64,000 bases of DNA from Acanthosepion lycidas. Taxonomy: Eukaryota; Mollusca; Cephalopoda; Sepiida; Sepiidae. The DNA is taken from positions 49,823,287 through 49,887,286 of the forward strand of contig OZ010599.1 in the NCBI GenBank assembly GCA_963932145.1, read 5' to 3'. A model generated the notes under the pieces. The model was given only the letters and a program-made list of their open reading frames with translations. It did not search any database and was not told where the DNA came from. The stretch's first letter is position 1, and the number at the start of each line of letters is the position of its first letter. Both the position numbers and the translations under genes were made by a program. Positions 1 through 11,139 of the stretch are shown here, piece after piece.

Positions 1-65
1 AAAATAATGACGGTTTTGACGTTAAAAAATACGTCAAAACCGTCATTATTTTTGCACCAACCTAA
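1..65. mobile_element. MADE1-like mariner MITE, cut by the window edge
   Basis: A near-perfect palindrome. The left arm (aaaataatgacggttttgac) is mirrored by the right arm, and the right end finishes with gcaccaacctaa followed by TA. This is the terminal inverted repeat of small non-autonomous mariner elements of the MADE1 type, about 80 bp long with TA target duplication. About 13 bases of the left end lie outside the window. A second, complete copy lies at 11058-11137. The open frame that crosses it is a by-product of the palindrome, not a gene. Confidence 0.8.
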
Positions 66-379
66 TACAAAGATGAGAACAATTTTACATTTAATTTTGT
101 TAGATGAGAAATTGTCAATGTACTTTGCTTTTGCTTGGACTCTTACCCACCCTCACACTTCTACCCCAACCACAACCCATTGTATTTAGCCGTGGAATTC
201 AAGATGCATCTTAGAGTAGCCTGTAATTTTCACTAACACACCATTGAAATCAAGTCGGCCCGGGAACAACCATAAAAGAAAAAATGTCCAACTCAAAGAC
301 TGGAAAGAAATATGTGAAGATTCCCTTGTAAGTTAGAAAGCTTGTGTCATGAAGTAGTTTGTAAATGTTTAATTTTTTG

Positions 380-705
380 TTATTGTTGAGGGGTTCTCCC
401 CTTTTTGCACAAATGGACTCACCCAGTATATAAATATACTACGGCTACGTGAAGACCCGAGAGAGCAAGACCGAAGCGTCGAGTCGAGTCCAAAGTGACA
501 GAGTAAAAGGTTGTAGGTAACCGGAAAAGTGAGGGTGAGGTAACAGCGTTGTAGGAGTCACAGTGAGCGAGCACGTAGACTCAGTAAGAAGTCATACAGC
601 AATACTTCAATACCAAAGACTGTATATATATTTTGCTACTAACCCGTATTCCTGGAACTACTAACCTGCATTACCAGTTTGTATTATTACGTTAATACAT
701 TATTT
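380..705 (+). promoter_or_regulatory. promoter-like or LTR-like block with TATA box
   Basis: A TATA motif (tatataaata, 427-436) is followed by about 200 bases that are richer in G, C and purines than the surroundings, with recurring gag/cgag words, and then by AT-rich sequence. The arrangement resembles the U3/R part of an LTR or a LINE 5' promoter. It lies upstream of the family A LINE, but no second copy of this block was found in the window, so LTR identity is unproven. It could equally be unique genomic DNA. Confidence 0.25.
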
Positions 706-1329
706 TCATATATTCATTCCTGGCGTTTGTTATTTATTGGTACCGGATTTCATCCAGGAATCCACAATAGTTATTATTGTACTAAGTCATTAGTTAATAT
801 GAATTCTTTCGCATTTTTGTACAGTTTAATAGAAACAGATAGGCTCACCTATCGCTCTGTGCGAACTCCTTCCATGTTTATTGAACAGGAGTAGAGGTTC
901 ATCCCTTGTTCCCTGTTCAGGATATGGCTTACCGGTTCTCGTTCTTTCTCTTACCACGGTCACAATGATTTAATTATCTTAACTTTTTGGTGATCAGACT
1001 AACCAGTGGCTATGACTTTCCATTATGAGGGTTGGCAGTTTGTTGACTGTTGCTTCCGACTGGTCGTTAGGAGCCCGAACTCTGGTAGCGCTTAGGGAGG
1101 CTGCACCGATTAATAGTCGCATAATATCGGGGTATCGGTAGTGCATAGGTAGGCGTTCCTGCATGTATTTCCGGTGGGCAACCCTGAGGCCACATTATGC
1201 TCTGCTCTCAGCCAGAGCCATGGCTGGTTTGTGTTGCCATTGACGACAGGTAAGTCTTTTTCGTCTCTCCTCAAAACATATCTCATGGAAATCTCAACAA
1301 AAAGAAATAAAACTAAAGCAGCTAACAAA

Positions 1330-1960
1330 AACCCACTTACCCACCTCAATCTTTCTTTCTCCAATATTTGCGATATCCATTCCAACTTCTGCACCGTAGA
1401 AGCTTTCCTCCTGGAACGGTCGCAGGATATCATTGACTTTTGTGAAACCAACTTGAATTCTTCCATTGCTACCAATGAATTTTTGGTTCCAGTGTATCTT
1501 CCTCTTTACCGAAAAGATTCCAGCATTCACATGCATGGCCTTGTGTTTACATCCGTGATAATTTGCCGATAGCCGGAGAATTGTCTCTCGAGACCGCTGA
1601 CTACTCATTCATTCATTATATCTTTTTTCCTTTATCACTCCCCTCTTCTCAAGGCTTCATTCAGTATATTAGACGCAATAGCTGAAAATATAGAAAATAC
1701 ATTTTCTCTCCATCCATCTGTGAACATCTTTGTCTTCGGTGACTTTAATGCTCACTAAGGCATAAGGTTGAAAGCTACTGATACTTCCGGTATACAGACA
1801 TTAAATTTTTCCATTGCCTAATCCTTCATTCAAATCGTGGACTTCCCTACTCGTTTCCTTAGCGAAACAGGCTTCTCTATTGGATCTATTTCTTACCTCC
1901 TTTCCCCGTTCTTGCTGACCATCGCAATACTGCCCTCTTGGTAACTTGGACCACTCTGTG
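1330..1960 (+). pseudogene. LINE endonuclease domain remnant (family A)
   Basis: The forward translation reads NICDIHSNFCTVEAFLLERS, then CETNLNSSIATNEFLVP and YLPLYRKDSSIHMHGL. This is the start of the endonuclease/exonuclease/phosphatase fold of LINE ORF2, with the ETNL stretch at the usual catalytic Glu motif. Further on, 1720-1755 encodes VNIFVFGDFNAH, the conserved GDFN active-site strand. Frames shift between these blocks and stops intervene, so no nuclease can be made. In the living element this enzyme nicks the target DNA for reverse transcription. Confidence 0.8.
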
Positions 1961-2634
1961 GTAGCTATTTTTATTTCCTTCTAAGCATCAATTAAACAGG
2001 GACCCCTGTCCACAAGACCTCTTTCCGTTATCAGCATGCTGATTGGGACTCATTCCGGGATTTTCTTCGTGGCGCCCTCTGGACTGACATCTTCGACCTC
2101 CTGATTGAAAATTACGCCATTGAGGTTTCTTCTTGGGTCAAAGCCGGCACGGACGCTTTCATCACTTCTCGGACATACAAGGTGAAACCGCAATCTTTTC
2201 TATGGTTTACACTGGCATGCTCGGCCGCCATAACACACAGGAACCACTATATTAGTGTCACAGCTCTCGTCATGACAGGGGCCTATTGGCTACAGCTCGT
2301 AACAAATGTAAGCGAGTCTTAAGATTTTGCTTGCTGAGAGAATGAAACACCACATAACATCTAAAAACTTTGGCTGTCGTAACTACCGGCGTCTCTGTCA
2401 TAGGGTACCAAATAAGTACAAGGTCTCTATTCACGTCTCTTCAATCGATTTCAGGAGTTATCATCATCTTTTGATAGAGTTGAGTGATTTCCCGTAAATT
2501 CTCCTCAAACTCTACTCTTGACTCATCTGGAATATCTCTGCCCAACTTCCTATTTAGAACTAATTCTCTGTTGAGTGATATGCATATAATCCTTTACATA
2601 GTTTCTACTATCATCCCTATTCTTTTTCCTTACA

Positions 2635-3790
2635 AAGCATGTCAACCTGATGATATCCCTGTAATAGTCATTAAGAATTGTGCTCCCGAACTGGTTCCTG
2701 TTCTCTCTAAACTGTATAATAATTGCCTCGCTGCTTCCTGCTTCCCTTCCTGCTAGAAGTCGTCGTCTGTTGTTCTAGTTTTTAAGTACTCTAGTGAGCT
2801 ATTGGACCCTTCCAACTATCGGCCTATTAGCCTTCTACCTCTTTTTGGGAAACTCACAGAGGCCCTAATCAATGCAGAATTGGTTCAGCAACTCTCATCG
2901 AAGGGCCTTTTCTCAGACAAGCAATACGGCTTTCGTTTCTCCAGGTCAACTTCTGATGCACTAACGATAATTGCGGAAAGTGTCTTTAATGCTCTAGATA
3001 AAAACGGTGTAGCACTGGCCACCTCGAAGGCTTTTGACAGGGTCTGGCATTCAGGTCTTCTCCACATCCTGCCTCGATAGTAAGGTTGATCATCCCGACA
3101 AGGTCAAAATAGCAAACGACTTCAAAATCATCGCTAACTGGGGCAAAAGATGGCTTGTCAATTTTAACGCCTCCAAAACTAAACTTCTCTCTATTAATCA
3201 TCTGAGGGACCTCTCTCTGCCTTCTATCAGCATGGCTGATACTAACCTCCAGGAAAGTGACTCGTTGCGCATTCTCGGGTTAACGTTATCAGCTGACATG
3301 AAGTGGGACGACTACATTGAATCCAGTGGTTAAGAAAGTCGGTTCACTGTGCTGGGCGAGACAATTTTTCTCCCCGGAATCTATCTTGTGTATCTGTTCG
3401 TCCATGTTTAGAATACTACTGCCATATATGGTCCAGTGACCCTGCTATTTACCTTCAGCTCCTTGATACGACTCAACGTAAAATCAGAAATATTATTGGT
3501 CCTGATCTGGCAGCACGGCTTCTGTCACTTATCCATTATCGTAAGGTTGCCTCTCTGTAGCTTTTATATAAATATTTTCATGGTAATTATTCGGACAAGA
3601 CTGACTGAATTTAAGCACAATACTAATTTGGATGCGAGATCCCATCAATTTACAGTTGAGCTAGCCGTATCTTCTATGTTGACAGTTTCTTTTCTCGCAT
3701 TTCTCGCTTGTTGAACTCCCTTTTAGCTTCATGTTTTCCAGCCAACTTTAAAAATTAAATGCAATGTCAATCGCTATCTATTGTCCTCCT
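2635..3790 (+). pseudogene. LINE reverse transcriptase and C-terminal remnant (family A), catalytic block deleted
   Basis: RT blocks in order: PDDIPVIVIKNCAPELVPVL, then DPSNYRPISLLPLFGKLTEA, then KGLFSDKQYGFRFSRSTSDA and KAFDRVWHSGLLH (to about 3066). The sequence then jumps to CLDSKVDHPDKVKIANDFK, NWGKRWLVNFNASKTKLLS and SLRILGLTLSADMKWDDYI. The palm segment that should hold the GVPQGS and YADD motifs is missing, so the copy is catalytically dead by deletion as well as by stops. The tail (TEFKHNTNLDARSHQFTVEL, about 3605-3665) matches the C-terminus of the reversed copy at 18.95-19.2 kb. Confidence 0.8.
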
Positions 3791-3799
3791 GATCGCTCT

Positions 3800-4940
3800 T
3801 TTCTTTTTCTACTCATTAATAATGTTTCTGTTTCTAATTCCTCCACAATCTGTAATCTCTTGCGTGCTAGTGGCTGTACTGCATGGGGTGATACCGATTA
3901 AAAAATACAAACGATTGTTCTCATCTTGATAATTATAGATGGTATTATAGACACAAATTAAAATATATTGACAATTGCAAGTGGTACGAAATGTTGAAAC
4001 TTTCTTGTATTGAACATAAAAACTCCAAAAATATATCACTGATATTCTTTAGGACTGTGGTGTAGTGGATAGGAGTGAATTAAACATTGTTTACTGCCAT
4101 CTAGTGGTCGTCAGTTCAATATATACTTGTTCGGTGGCACGGAAAAATAACACAATATCAGACAAAAATGAACACTTGACGATGGTTTAGCATAAATGTC
4201 TATAATAACATCTATAATAATGAAGATGAGAATAGTTTGAAGAAATTAAATTATAAAGACGAAGGCATTATACACATCCATATGAGTGTTGAAAAGTTAC
4301 TGGCACAATCCACTTACTAAAATCTGACAAAATGACCATTAAAATTTACTTAGGTGCGTTAATGTATTTAGGTTCAACGAAAACTGAACATTTGATTACA
4401 AACCAGCAGCGTGAGCGGTCTTATCGCCTAGACATATTCTCAGTGCTGAGTAATGCTAATAACGATTATCACTTGAAAATTTTGGAATCAGTGTACATTA
4501 ATCCTACCAACTTTCTCTCTGTAAGCAGGGTTAGTAGTTGGTGGGTTTAAAGGTAATTAGCATTTTTTTTTTTTTTTTGCATATAACATTAGTCCAGGGT
4601 TGTGTATTTTATAGTCGCTGTGCACATTTCTTGTCCTCGTTTTTTTTTTTTTTTTTTTTTTTTTTTTATTATATATTTCGGTATAACCATTTAATGGTAA
4701 TATGTTTTTAATACCCCTATTTTTTGTTATGAATTGCTTTTTAATGCAAAATTTTTATTGCTCTCATATGATTTGTAATACAGGTATTTATGATTTTTTA
4801 TTCTTCATTCAATTCAAATGGATCGCTTAAGTTTAACTTTTTTTGACTGTTCCTGAAATGATTCAATTCGATATACTAAATATTTCTGAAAATTTTCTGC
4901 GTTATGTGAGTCATTTCCTACCACACTCTTCATAATTAGT
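3800..4940. other. AT-rich intergenic stretch with poly-T tracts
   Basis: No coding similarity recognised. It contains T-runs at 4564-4579 and 4640-4667. A short stretch at about 4055-4130 has a vague tRNA-like look (see the rejected list). The open frames here are short and have no recognisable motifs. Confidence 0.5.
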
Positions 4941-4943
4941 GGT

Positions 4944-4951
4944 TTTGATCA
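4944..4951. repeat. 8-bp target-site duplication of the hAT element, left copy
   Basis: TTTGATCA lies directly against the left inverted repeat. The identical octamer lies against the right end at 6317-6324. Confidence 0.85.
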
Positions 4952-5451
4952 CAGTGGCGTAGCTAACGGGGGGCGAGGGCGGCGGACCGCCTCGGGTGCC
5001 AGCACAGGAGGGGTGACACAATGTCACCCCCAACAAATTTTTTCATCCAGGCTAAGTTGCCAAAAATAGTCTGAAAACAGTAGTGGAGACACAGGGTTTT
5101 ACAGGCGGGCATATGACCCCCAAGAAATAATTTATGACCCCCCGCCCCCGAGTTTTGTCCCCCCGTCAGAAATATTCTAATAAATCGTTGGGAAATTTGT
5201 GAGTAGGAAAAATAGCAATGTTTTCAGCTTTCATGTGTTTCAGTTGCTACAATCTTGGTTACTAACAAGAGACATTGTAACATTTTATCGGATGATATGG
5301 GGTTTTAACTCTGCATCATTAACAACAAACCGAAATACGAAGCCAAAAGTGCAACAATTTCAGTCTTGCCTGTGTATTGATTCGCTGAGATACAATTTTC
5401 TATTGAGTGAGCGATATACTTTTGAATATATCTACTAGTGTTAGGACGATT

Positions 5452-5550
5452 AATCCGAATCGGAATCGGAATCGAGAATTGGAAAAATCAGAACTTTTTG
5501 GGGTATCGGAATCGGAAAAATTTGTGCCTATTTTCCGATTCCAAAAACGA
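5452..5550. repeat. ATCGGA-type degenerate short tandem tract
   Basis: The hexamer cggaat/atcgga recurs (5458-5475 and again near 5504-5515). Its complement, ttccgatt, appears at 5532-5539. Such tracts are often found near the ends of small DNA transposons. No clear borders of an independent element could be drawn inside the hAT copy. Confidence 0.4.
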
Positions 5551-5899
5551 TTCTTTTAAATTTTTAACTTAATTTTCCATTATTGGTACTAATGATAGAT
5601 ATTTATTGTTTTTAAATTATCACTAAAACTAAAATCATAATAACATCAAAATACGATGTAAATTTATTTTACTTGTATAAAGAAAAACAAAACAAAAAAA
5701 AAACTTTGCATAAATTCTCTAGGTAACCTTTAAAGAATGCAGTTGATTTACAATGTTCCGAAAAATGCTTAAAAATTAAATAGAACATTTTTGTCAAGAA
5801 AAATACTTTCAAACATCATTGATAATTAAATGGTACCCAGAAAATTATGCAACGGAAAATTGGACACCGGAAAATTAGCAACAGAAAATTACCTCAACC

Positions 5900-6025
5900 A
5901 TGAGCCAGTCGAGACTGTCGGATCTGGCTGTGCTGTCCATTGAAAACGAGCTTACAAAACAAACAGATTTTGACGATGTCATTGACCAGTTTGCCACAAT
6001 GAAAACAAGAAAACATTCATTCTAA
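5900..6025 (+). pseudogene. hAT transposase C-terminal (dimerisation) remnant, ZMYM1-like
   Basis: A 41-codon frame starts at ATG 5900 and ends at TAA 6023-6025. It reads RLSDLAVLSIENELTKQTDF and then DDVIDQFATMKTRKHSF. The LALLSIENE / DDVIDEFA pattern is the C-terminal end of the hAT dimerisation domain in transposases annotated as zinc finger MYM-type protein 1-like. The catalytic RNase H-like part and the zinc-binding N-terminus are gone. The stop is in the natural position of the family, so this is the true 3' end of the transposase gene. It cannot catalyse transposition. Confidence 0.75.
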
Positions 6026-6316
6026 GACCATAGTATCGAATGTCATTCTTTTGTGTATTACCGTGTTTTGTATTTAGTTGTTCTGAAAGTGAAACAGTTG
6101 CATTTTAAAAATCTTTTGATTTGAACTGATTATTTTGTGGTATTGGATTTTGTCTTGGATCATACATGTAAACAGTAACGTACCGGTCAGTAGAGTAAAG
6201 TAGAGGTAGAGCATGTATGAAAATTTAGCTACAGCTAACCATTCAGCATAGGGTGAATCGGGGTCATTGGAGTGCCATTTGAGCAGACCGGGGCGTTTAC
6301 TCTAGCTACGCCACTG

Positions 6317-6324
6317 TTTGATCA
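6317..6324. repeat. 8-bp target-site duplication of the hAT element, right copy
   Basis: TTTGATCA lies directly after the right inverted repeat and is identical to 4944-4951. An exact match suggests that this insertion is not very old, despite its loss of coding sequence. Confidence 0.85.
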
Positions 6325-6854
6325 ACTGTCCGTTTTGTTTTTTTAAAGTTGGAACACTTGAGATTTTTAAACCAAAATTTTCCAGTTATTAATTTTACCT
6401 TTAAAAGAGAAAAAAGAATAAATATCAAGAACATGTGAAAACAAACCAATCAATTCATCAATAAATGCATAAATACTTCTGATAGTATTATTTATATAAA
6501 CGGAAACTATTAATACAATTTCCATGAGAGCAATTATATTTTTACAGTTTGAATTTCGTTTCGTAAAAAATGTGAGTCAGTTGAAATGTTTTTCAGATTA
6601 AAATAACTTTGTGAATGATAAAAGTACAAGTTAATACTGTGTAGTGGATAGTGTTACCAGCTAAATTTGGTTTTGTTCATTTGTAGCTAATAATATAACC
6701 ATGGAAATTATTGAGCTCAGAAAATTGATTGCCATGGTTACAAATTGTGTGATAAAGCTGAGTAAATTCAAACAATGAAGGCGGATGTCTAATCAAAGTC
6801 AAAAGTAAAAATGCCAACTCAACTTTTATTTGTATTACATGCAGAAGACTCGTT

Positions 6855-7640
6855 TAACATGTAGGTTGTACGGTATAGGGGCTTAAGGCAAGGATATGCC
6901 CTCTCACTGGATTTATTGAACCTTTACAGCGAGGCTATCCTAAAGTAGCTGCAGACTCTCAGGATTTACTATCGGTGGGCACAATCTTAACAATATAAGA
7001 TACGCAGATGGCACTGTGTTGATGGCAGATACAGAAGGAAAACTACAGGACCATCGAAGACAAGATAGTAAAGAGAAGCGAGAAGAAAGGCCTAACCACC
7101 AATTGTGTGTATGTTTGTCAGCGAGAGAAAAAGCTCAAGATGGAAACTATGAATTGGAGTTTTAGATCTCCTGGAAGAGTTTTAAGGGACGATGGGAAAT
7201 GTGACGCCAAATTCTGAAGGCACATTGGAATAGCAAAAGATGTCTCCCAAAAACTAAGCGAAAGAAACTAGAAAAATTGACTATAGATAGGTAAGTGCTG
7301 AACTGCTGTGTAATATCAACCTTGTATGTGGTAGTGAATGCTGGACAATTTCCTCATAGATGTAGAAAAGTCTTAAAGCAGCAGAAATGTGACTCTACGG
7401 AAGGATGTGAGAATACCATGGATGGAGTATGTAAGCAACGAGGAAGTTTTAAAGAAAAGGAAAGCAAAACTGGAGGTAAGATGGAACGTGGAAGGCAATG
7501 GACCACATACCCAATGAGATTATGTGAATGGAGAGCAGAACAGGGATTGGAAGGAATGGTAAAAGACAAACATTGCTAAGAACTACAAAGGATAGGAAGT
7601 TGTGGAAAGCAATGATTGCCAACATATTGAAAAAACCCCG
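6855..7640 (+). pseudogene. family B LINE remnant: RT palm to C-terminus
   Basis: The forward translation over shifting frames gives the RT block FTIGGHNLNNIRYADGTVLM (about 6966-7025), where the catalytic YADD has become YADG. Next comes RDDGKCDAKF..RHIGIAKD (about 7185-7240), then VLNCCVISTL, the usual start of the conserved tail motif. The downstream block 7465-7640 keeps the LYEWM..R and RKLW.AMIAN ends of this family. Stops and frameshifts are frequent. The same family is seen reversed at 44.4-45.5 kb and 61.9-62.3 kb. It begins in mid-RT, so it is 5'-truncated, as most LINE copies are. Confidence 0.7.
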
Positions 7641-7644
7641 GCAT

Positions 7645-10600
7645 ACAGAAGAACAGGCATTTTTCTAAAGTTTTCATTAAAATGTCTAGAAAGGATTGAG
7701 AAAGTTATTGTTTTATGGAATCATTGTGCCTTTTGGCTGTTAGCGTATCTTTTCTTTCGCTGGAGTAAAGTGGGGTTGACCTCGGTGTCGAGTCTTGCTC
7801 TCATGTGAAAGTCTCAGTTGCCAAATCTTTTCTCTTTTTTTTAGTCTTTGAAACTATTAAAATATTTGAGATTGATGTAAACTACTACACCCGCATTGAG
7901 TTTATCATGCATGCATATTTCCCATGTAAAAGAAAAATTCCCTGGAACATTGATATTTAAGGCATGATCCATTTGTTTGTATATTTTCTATTTAAGTTTC
8001 AAAATTGTTTATCTCTGGGAAGTTATATATGCAAACAATATTTGTAAAATCAAGAGGATTATCGAAAAGTTCTTTCTGTAGAAACTGTTCAAAGTTTTTC
8101 GTTTCGGGTAAGTACTTTTTGTTGATTTTCATACAGGAATACTTTGATTCTCTTGGAAAATACTCATAGGAAATGCTTTCTAGAGAGGATTTTGAATGAT
8201 TTCTTTGTGAATCGTTTGTTGGGTGATAAAATATTTGTTTTGTAGCATATAAAATCAGTCTTGGCATTCAGATTTTGCTATTTAAATAGAAAGTATTAAT
8301 TCGTTGATAAAAGCCTGCTCGTGTTTATATTGTTTTTTTTTTTCAATTCATGTCATTGAAGATGTGTCAAGGTGCTTATAGTCAAGGCGGATGTACCCAG
8401 TAAAGGTTGTAATATACACATATAATTCAACAAGGGTTTGGGTTAGCCTAGCATGACCTCTGCAATTTAATGCCGAATGACTAAAAACATCCTCATCCCC
8501 CAAAAGTTCAGACAAAAATAGTAAAGGTGTTTTCAAGCCCAAACCGGCTCACTAAAGACTAATCTTTTCTTTTTCTTTTCATGGCTTGCTCTTGTTTAAG
8601 TGTTGGCGTTGTGATGTGAATATACGTGGAGACACCATTTACTTAGTTCACACTAACCTAGCCAATTCGAACCGGAATTAAATGATAACAAAACTAGTTG
8701 ATTTTTAAAAATATCAGTATGATTTGTAATTCAGTAGCGATAGCTACCGATTCTCTCCCTGGAGGGCGCTATTGTATATGTAGAGTCAGCAGGTAAAATA
8801 CATTTTAAATAAACATTCAGCAAATAAAAAAAGGTTTAAAAATAAAAATCTCAATCCTAAATCAAAATTGGCCATCTTGTCGCGAACAACCTTACATTTA
8901 CACGCTCACACACGTATCTATGTCTATTTCTCAAAGGTATATATCACATATATACACACACACATATGGGAAAAATTATACATAGAATAATATATATGAA
9001 AAACACCCAGTGTTTATCTAAATTTAAAAAAAAAAAAGTAAAGAACTCGCCTTTCACAACAATCGCTTCATAAAGTTAAAATCGTTCCTGGAGATAACTT
9101 CTTGCTCTGAGTGGATAGTCTGCTAACTCCCATGCAATGGATGCTTAGGAATACTAAACTTCGCTAATATAACTTTTCTGAAGCAAATAGTAACTTAGTG
9201 GAGTACGAACCGCAGTAGTTGATACAAAATTTACTTTATATAAAAGACTTTTGCAGTGTTTCAGCCGCACGTACTGTCTTAGTTGTGATTTTATAGTCGT
9301 TGATTCCGTCAAATAGTGCATTACTAACAATATTGTAATTAGTAGTTGTGTACCTATATCAAGACAAGTGCCTATTAATTTTTAAATAAGGAAATCGATG
9401 GGAATTTCTTTACTTCTAAGTAATCCGTTCCTATTTTATTTTTTTATTTCTACGTATATATGAGATTGTTTCCTTCTTTGAATACCGGGAGTCAAATTAG
9501 AAATGTAGTTTTTACAAAAATATAGTATCGAAACAAGCTTGTAATTTGTAACTTCAACTTCCTTTACTTTTAGCCGACAACCAATTCTTTTACAGAAAGT
9601 AGCCAGTGCCGTCAGTATCTTCTTCAACTACAATTGGATGATTTTATAGAGGACCATGTGGGTTTGCGATTTGTTGAATTAGAAATACGTGCTGTTTATT
9701 TCATAGAAGGTTCTACAAGAAAATGGTGGACTCAACCAAAGATGTAAAGAAGACAAACAAAACCGATATATATATGTCAACAAATATATGTATTAAACAA
9801 CAAATTTACAAGTGACAAAGACATTAACATTTGTGTTTGTGTGTGAACGTAAAGAGCTTGTATTTTGATGAATGTTCGTACGTATGTGTATGTGCGTTTA
9901 ATGTTCACGGCGTCTTCCCACAAGTGTCGAGACGCTATCTTCTAAGAGAGCTTACATTACACATCTACAATGTAAAAAACAGAACGAGGCAAGAAGTCGC
10001 CAAGAATTTATAGTGTAGGGAGAGTGACCCCAAGTGAACAATTAGGGAATTAAGGAGGAGCTGACTTCGACAATTTGAGTTCACAACCAGGTGACATTCT
10101 CCTCAGCTACAAAACCATATATAAATTTTGAGCTAATTAGAAGGCCTGACTAGATGGAAATTCTTTAAATCAAATATAAAAAAAATTCGCAGACAATAAC
10201 TGGGATTTAAGATATACATCCTCTAACAAAAATTAGTTCCTACACAGTCTCTACACTTTGGTTTGATTCTAAGGAAAGAAAACATTTCGATTTATTAACC
10301 AATCAGCGCGTCTTCTTGAAAGATTAAAAAATAACCAACTTGCTAATGCTATATAGATGTATGAGAGATGTGATTTTAATCTACTCGACACTAGCCAATA
10401 CCTAGTCAACATCGCCAAATACCTGATTCAGAAAAGGAATCTTTCACATCCGCATTAAAGATGACGTCAATGTGTCTCAAATGAACTCCTCCAAATCACT
10501 TGTCAAAAACTCTAAAATTACTTCCACGAATTCGAACAATTTTCACTCATATAAAAACTTAATTTATTTCAAATAATTCCTGTAATTCCGCAGAACACAC

Positions 10601-11055
10601 ACAAAACAAATAATTTTATATTTTTGTTAATATATTTTATATAATTTTTGAAATTACATGGTTGTTTATCATATTTTTTGCTTCTCTCTCATATATTGTG
10701 ACTTGTTCTCGCCATTCATTTTATTTTTTTACTGTTGTTTGACATTTTCCTTACCTTGACTCATTCAAAGAATTACTTTGTGAAAAACATCTCAGAAATT
10801 GTCTTGGATGAGTCATGGTAAGAAAAATGTCAACCGGCAGTAAAATGAATCAGAATTATCACGCCTGCAACAACCTTGATATGACTCCATAAAGTAGTGA
10901 CCTAGATTCATCAACCATAGTGAACATGACCACAAAATCACCTCCATAAATAAATTGGGAGCTCCAATGGTCGATTTCATAGCATTTTCTACGACACGTT
11001 TTCGAGGAGACAAAATCAGAGACAAAAATGTAATTTAAGTAACATTTTATTTTGC
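7645..11055. other. AT-rich intergenic DNA, nothing recognised
   Basis: I see no coding motif, RNA gene or clear repeat here apart from short purine/pyrimidine and CA-rich tracts (for example about 8945-8965). Open frames are below 100 codons, have no family motifs, and often sit opposite one another on both strands, as expected by chance. Confidence 0.5.
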
Positions 11056-11057
11056 TA

Positions 11058-11137
11058 TTAGGTTGGTGCAAAAATAATGTCGGTTTTTGACGTAGTTTTT
11101 AACGTCAAAAAACGATATTATTTTTGCACCAACCTAA
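11058..11137. mobile_element. MADE1-like mariner MITE, complete (80 bp)
   Basis: It begins ttaggttggtgcaaaaataa and ends with the reverse complement, and is flanked by TA on both sides (11056-11057 and 11138-11139). Length, inverted repeats and TA duplication match MADE1-type miniature mariners, whose ends are known from human and many invertebrate genomes. The interior forms a near-perfect hairpin, so a transcript would fold like a pre-miRNA. It needs a mariner transposase in trans. The mariner relics in this window (23.9 and 36.7 kb) do not share its full end sequence. Confidence 0.9.
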
Positions 11138-11139
11138 TA

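Larger units (their letters stand above)
1100..3790 (+). mobile_element. family A non-LTR retrotransposon (LINE), decayed
   Basis: A continuous run of LINE ORF2 remnants in the forward direction: a GC-richer 5' segment, an apurinic-type endonuclease, a reverse transcriptase and the conserved C-terminal tail. All are broken by stops and frameshifts and shortened by internal deletion. The layout (endonuclease before RT, no LTR, no integrase) is that of the jockey/CR1-like side of non-LTR elements. The exact clade cannot be fixed by eye. A second copy of the 3' half lies reversed at 18800-19735. The 5' boundary is approximate, and I did not find target-site duplications. Confidence 0.75.
4952..6316 (+). 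mobile_element. hAT-superfamily DNA transposon, internally reduced
   Basis: The element starts CAGTGGCGTAGCTA and ends TAGCTACGCCACTG, a 14-bp perfect terminal inverted repeat. It is flanked on both sides by the same 8 bases, TTTGATCA (4944-4951 and 6317-6324). An 8-bp target duplication is the signature of hAT transposons. A short transposase C-terminus inside (5900-6025) agrees. At 1365 bp the element is well below autonomous hAT size, so it is a deletion derivative. The left end is G/C-rich (runs of C in about 5010-5165). The middle holds an ATCGGA-rich tract (5452-5515), which may be a separate small insertion. Confidence 0.9.

Noticed and set aside
1294..1608. Reverse-strand frames of 104 and 121 codons opposite the LINE endonuclease
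   Set aside because: Shadows of the forward LINE coding sequence.
4050..4130. tRNA-like SINE head (gtggtgtagtggatagg ... gtcgtcagttcaata)
   Set aside because: The spacing roughly suits A and B boxes, but no second copy, tail or target duplication was seen.
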